Positions 60,892-64,000 of a DNA stretch of 64,000 nucleotides are shown piece after piece; the first letter of the stretch is position 1, and each line of letters starts with the position of its first letter. The stretch is from Theobroma cacao (lineage: Eukaryota > Streptophyta > Magnoliopsida > Malvales > Malvaceae). The stretch spans positions 12,373,698-12,437,697 of the forward strand of contig NC_030850.1 of NCBI RefSeq assembly GCF_000208745.1, written 5' to 3'. Under the pieces are notes generated by a model that saw only the letters and a list, made by a program, of their open reading frames with translations, was not told where the DNA came from and did not search any database. Made by a program: the position numbers and the translations under genes.

Positions 60892-62929
60892 TATACAGAA
60901 AGTCTTATTTTTGGTCCCTCGGAGGAGTCATTCAAACTCTTTCCCTCGTATTTCCACATGTTGGAATGTAAAAATTTCGATGTTGTCATAGCTGTTGCTA
61001 TGGATGGGGAACAACAATTGAAATATTGTTTCTAAGGGTTCAGGGCATGTATCTGGGGGTTTAGTACTGTAATACGGCTTGTAATTGCTATCAATTCCAC
61101 ACATCTAAAAGGCAGATTTAAGGGTATTCTATTTGTTGTGGTATGCAAATATGCGAATGAGCAAATATATCCAGTTATGTTTGGCATTGGCCACATGGAG
61201 GACAAAGAGTTTTGGTCGTGGTTTTTTCCCAATTGCGTCGTGCGATTGGTTGTCCTAAAAATGCAATGTTCATTTTTTATTAGCGTCTTGGCATTAAGAA
61301 TACAATTGAGAAAGTGTACGACGACGCACACCACGGTCTATGTAATTACCACTTAGGAAAAAACGTTAAAAATAGGTTCAAGCGCGAAGATATTGCTAAG
61401 ATTTTCACCTTAGTCGTCAACTACTGCAAGCTCATTGATTTTAACAAACATATGAATCAGCTAAAACAGCTTTGCAAACCTACTAACGACCACCTTATGA
61501 TATTACAGCCTGAGAGATGGGCACGTGCAATGCCACCGGTAAGGTGTTACAAGCTCATGATATCCGACATTGCGGAGTGTATTAACTTATGTCTAAGACA
61601 AGCAACAAAATGCCAATCACCATCTTGATCGAGTGCATCAGAGGCATGTTCCAACATTGGTTCCATTACCGGCACAATGAAGCATTGAATTTGACCACGT
61701 CCCTCAACGTTTGGGCTACCAATCTATTGAACACATGGTTCAATGAAGCATGTCACTTTTTCACACAACTAATCGATCGAGTGAAGTTCCAAGTTATAGG
61801 TAGGAATAAGGACAGAGTCATCAACCTGTCCATCAAGACATGTTCATGCGGTGATTTCTAGGCCGATCTATTCCCCTGCACTCATGCCATTGTAGGAATA
61901 AGGTATGAATATTCATGTTTTCTTATTTTGTACATGATGAATTGAAATTTTAAATTGTTCGTCAACTGTGATTTCATTATCCTAGTAGTAAGTGCAAACA
62001 TGCAACCATTGAACTTTGCTTAGACTATTACAAGACTCGATCTTGGGTGGAGGTATATGAGGTTCCCATTCCCCCGATTGGGCATCCTAGTGAGTGGGAC
62101 ATCCCCCATGGCATTCAACAAATTGTTGTTTTACCACCAACTTGGTGAGGTCAAGTGGGAAAACTTAGTAGGAAACGGATTCCATCAGCAGGGGAAGGCA
62201 GTCGACGACATAGATGTTCACAATGCAAAAGGTATGGTTATAATAGACAAAATTGTCAAACTCTGATTGTAGGTCCATCGACAAATCCAAAAAAGTCATT
62301 TACTCAACCGATGGCTTAACGACGACAACAATGACCCAAGGCATGTTCAATTTGTAAACAAACCAAGCACACACAAAATAGCTATCTAATGCGGATTAGA
62401 AACTCTAAGAACATGTTGCGTGTCATACCCCGAAGATAGTGGCTCCTCAAACGTCAGTTGTCAGGGATTGTTTCCAACCTGCCATCGAGTTTTGCATTGA
62501 AGAATACTATTTGAACTTGAGTTTGACCGAGTCTGGAGATGATATTCTGACGTCTGGCAACAGCCAACATCAAGATGTATGCCTCTGAAGATAATATTGT
62601 GGGATCATTAAATGCGTTGTACTCTTTCATAATTTGTTTATTTTTGTAAACAATTAAATAAAATCACAATAAATTTCATATGGCTTAAATGATAAGGGAA
62701 ATTTGTTTTAAGATAGACATGATGGGTCAATCTGTCAATAAGGAGGTGAACTTTTGATATTCTTGGCTTCTTTAGTGTGTCACATAGCTTAGAAAGTGTA
62801 GATACATTTTATCATTGTATGTTTACTCATCACGATATTTTTAGCAAAATACTTGGTTTGGTTGTGTAAAATTCAACTTTACAGTTTACCATTGATCTTG
62901 CTTTCCAATCATAGATGGAGGCCAACAAG

Positions 62930-63165
62930 ATATGGGCTTAGTCACGTAATGCAGTTGAAGACGTTGGTTCACACAATACACAATTCTTTAAACACCATTA
63001 ACTATCTTGAGAGTTGGATTGCTATACATAATAACTAGTCACATAATTTCTAATAGGACATCAAACTATTTGAACGAGTAACGTGCCTAATATGAGGTAA
63101 CGCGATGCCTAATAAAGGGTCACACAATGCTTGAACAACAAATCACGTATAGCCTGATTCACTTG
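62930..63165 (-). repeat. Inverted subterminal repeats at the 3' side of element C
   Basis: Degenerate units in reverse complement (TAGTCACGTAATGC, ACTAGTCACATAATTTCTAA, GGGTCACACAATGCTTGAAC), opposite to the arrays at 56.0-57.6 kb, as expected for the other end of the same element. Confidence 0.55.
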
Positions 63166-63170
63166 TCTTG

Positions 63171-63461
63171 TATGAAATCCAATCATGCGATACACTATCT
63201 GAAGTAATGATCGTTACTTAGTTTAAAATTGAAAGGGGGAATTTGAAAGGTGAAAAATTTTTAGAAGCGAGAGGGGCGAGAAAGCTGACATCAACCCTAA
63301 ATCGTGGGCTAACGGGTTAACATATCAATAATCAAAATGTAGCATACCCTAATTTTTAATACAGAAAAACCCTAATCCATAATTCAATGAAAATCTCTCA
63401 AACCTCTCTCTAGTTGTAAGTTCAACCCCCAAACCCGAACCCTCTTACATAATCAAAATCA
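63171..63461. other. Spacer between MULE and transposon ORF remnant
   Basis: No gene or repeat recognised; possibly the edge of the next transposon fragment. Confidence 0.4.
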
Positions 63462-63953
63462 ATGGTTGTATATTCTTGCACACCCAATGTCATTAAGAAT
63501 GTCCACGAAATTAGGAGTGATGATGAATACTCTCTTTTACGCTCGAGGAAGAAATGGAAATTGGCACTTAAATTGCCTATCGTATCAATAGATTTTTCCA
63601 TTGAACAAGGTAATGCTCCGTCCTTGTCCTCACGGTTTAGGAACAACACAGATGCTGCTTGGTATAGGGTAACAAAGAATGCCATCATGTCGTGTTAAAA
63701 AGTGGTAGCTTGGAAAAGCTTTAATGAATATGTAGACCTTGAGCATGACTTAAATATGTTTTTTGACATGAGTAAACTTAAAGGTCTAAGTACTTTTCCA
63801 AATATGGATTATAGCTCGACTTTTGTTAGGGAATTTTACTCCAGCATGTGCAAGAGTAAAAATGAATTTGAAAATCTTCGTCATTTTAATCCATATGTTT
63901 TGAACGTGTTTTTGGAAGGAATAGAGTTTACAGTGTCTGCTTTCGACATTGGG
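63462..63953 (+). pseudogene. Plant transposon ORF remnant (putative Transposase_32 type), broken
   Basis: One frame runs from an ATG at 63462 to the LTR start at 63954, with a single in-frame TAA at 63696-63698. Before it, LSSRFRNNTDAAWYR and after it, DYSSTFVREFYSSMCKSK, FNPYVLNVFLEGIEFTVS. These phrases resemble the N-terminal 'putative plant transposon protein' domain (PF20167) of plant retrotransposon-related ORFs. The 3' part is cut off by the LTR that begins at 63954. Assignment is by motif memory only. Confidence 0.5.
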
Positions 63954-64000
63954 TGTCACGACCCAAATTTCGGGCCATGACAAGCGCATCGGCCTAATGG
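63954..64000. mobile_element. Start of an LTR (TGTCACGACCC type), cut by the window end
   Basis: TGTCACGACCCAAATTTCGG begins with TG and matches the start of many plant Ty3/gypsy LTRs (from memory). It interrupts the ORF to its left without a stop codon at the joint. Only 47 bp are visible, so a full element, solo LTR or fragment cannot be told apart. Confidence 0.55.

Larger units (their letters stand above)
55898..62266 (+). pseudogene. MURA-type MULE transposase pseudogene, split by a solo LTR
   Basis: The gene appears to start with the 11-bp micro-exon ATGACATCAAG (55898-55908, donor GTATTT), spliced to the acceptor AAATTTCAG at 57673. The joined frame continues SGLPNVKLIITYGGHWVND, typical of MULE N-termini. 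An acidic linker (about 58250-58600) and the MuDR DNA-binding region with HTCTVNELQSGYRTASARL and KWGLQCLYSKAYQAKE (to 59100) follow. After the LTR the frame resumes with GPSEESFKLFPSYFHMLE, then the DDE catalytic part (NEQIYPVMFGIGHMEDKEFW, GLCNYHLGKNVKNRFK, PERWARAMPP). A SWIM zinc finger follows (CSCGDF, PCTHA near 61840-61890) and then a CCHC-type knuckle (about 62214-62258) whose His is Tyr. Stops (for example 57885 and 61858) and frameshifts show it is inactive. Confidence 0.8.
55604..63170 (+). mobile_element. Degenerate autonomous-type MULE (element C)
   Basis: Starts with a terminal repeat related to copies A and B and holds a MURA-type transposase pseudogene. Forward subterminal repeats (56.03-56.28 and 57.06-57.63 kb) lie on the 5' side and inverted ones (about 62.93-63.16 kb) on the 3' side. 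A solo LTR is nested in it. No matching right terminal repeat was found, so the right edge is approximate. Confidence 0.6.

Overview
This window is nuclear DNA from a flowering plant, most likely a eudicot. The evidence is many short exons with GT-AG introns, AT-rich introns and spacers, plant-only families (a fasciclin-like arabinogalactan protein, an EDM2-type PHD protein, a plant four-CH-domain fimbrin) and plant-type transposable elements (MULE, LINE, Ty3/gypsy-like LTRs). The species cannot be named from the sequence alone.

Layout. 1-8.7 kb is gene-poor: a short MULE-derived element (2.3-4.0 kb), a palindromic tandem repeat (5.57-5.77 kb) and a 5'-truncated LINE tail (6.85-7.55 kb). From 8.7 to 50.5 kb lies a single-copy gene island: RhoGDI (+, 8.8-11.9 kb), an FLA7-like arabinogalactan protein (+, 17.8-18.6 kb), tRNA-Ile(AAT) (+, 19.7 kb), fimbrin (+, 21.9-27.8 kb), an ankyrin/double-BTB protein (-, 28.8-32.9 kb), an EDM2-like chromatin protein (+, 34.6-45.0 kb) and a TBC-type Rab-GAP (-, 46.5-50.4 kb). 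All six spliced genes could be assembled exon by exon with intact frames; their lengths are 253, 263, 695, 590, 988 and 403 aa. From 50.5 kb to the end the DNA is again repeat-rich: AT-rich long-unit repeats (51.6-52.9 kb), an inverted copy of the 2.3-kb element (54.4-55.6 kb), then a degenerate MULE transposase gene (55.9-62.3 kb) split by a 1,786-bp solo LTR, a broken plant-transposon ORF (63.46-63.95 kb) and the start of another LTR at 63,954.

Biology. RhoGDI and fimbrin are both actin/ROP cytoskeleton proteins, but nothing in the sequence shows that their proximity is functional. The set FLA7 / fimbrin / ankyrin-BTB resembles, from memory, the Arabidopsis At2g04740-At2g04780 neighbourhood, and fimbrin next to EDM2 resembles At5g55390-At5g55400, so the core looks like ancestral microsynteny. 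The most notable observations are: (i) a tandem duplication of about 400 bp inside the EDM2-like gene that doubles a 51-bp in-frame exon; (ii) a MULE family whose transposase appears to start with an 11-bp micro-exon beside the terminal repeat, with inverted subterminal repeat arrays and an intact 81-aa coiled-coil ORF with its own TATA box in the first intron; (iii) a solo LTR with a perfect AGGAG target duplication interrupting the transposase exactly in frame. I found no clearly new multi-gene system; (i) and (ii) are the best leads.
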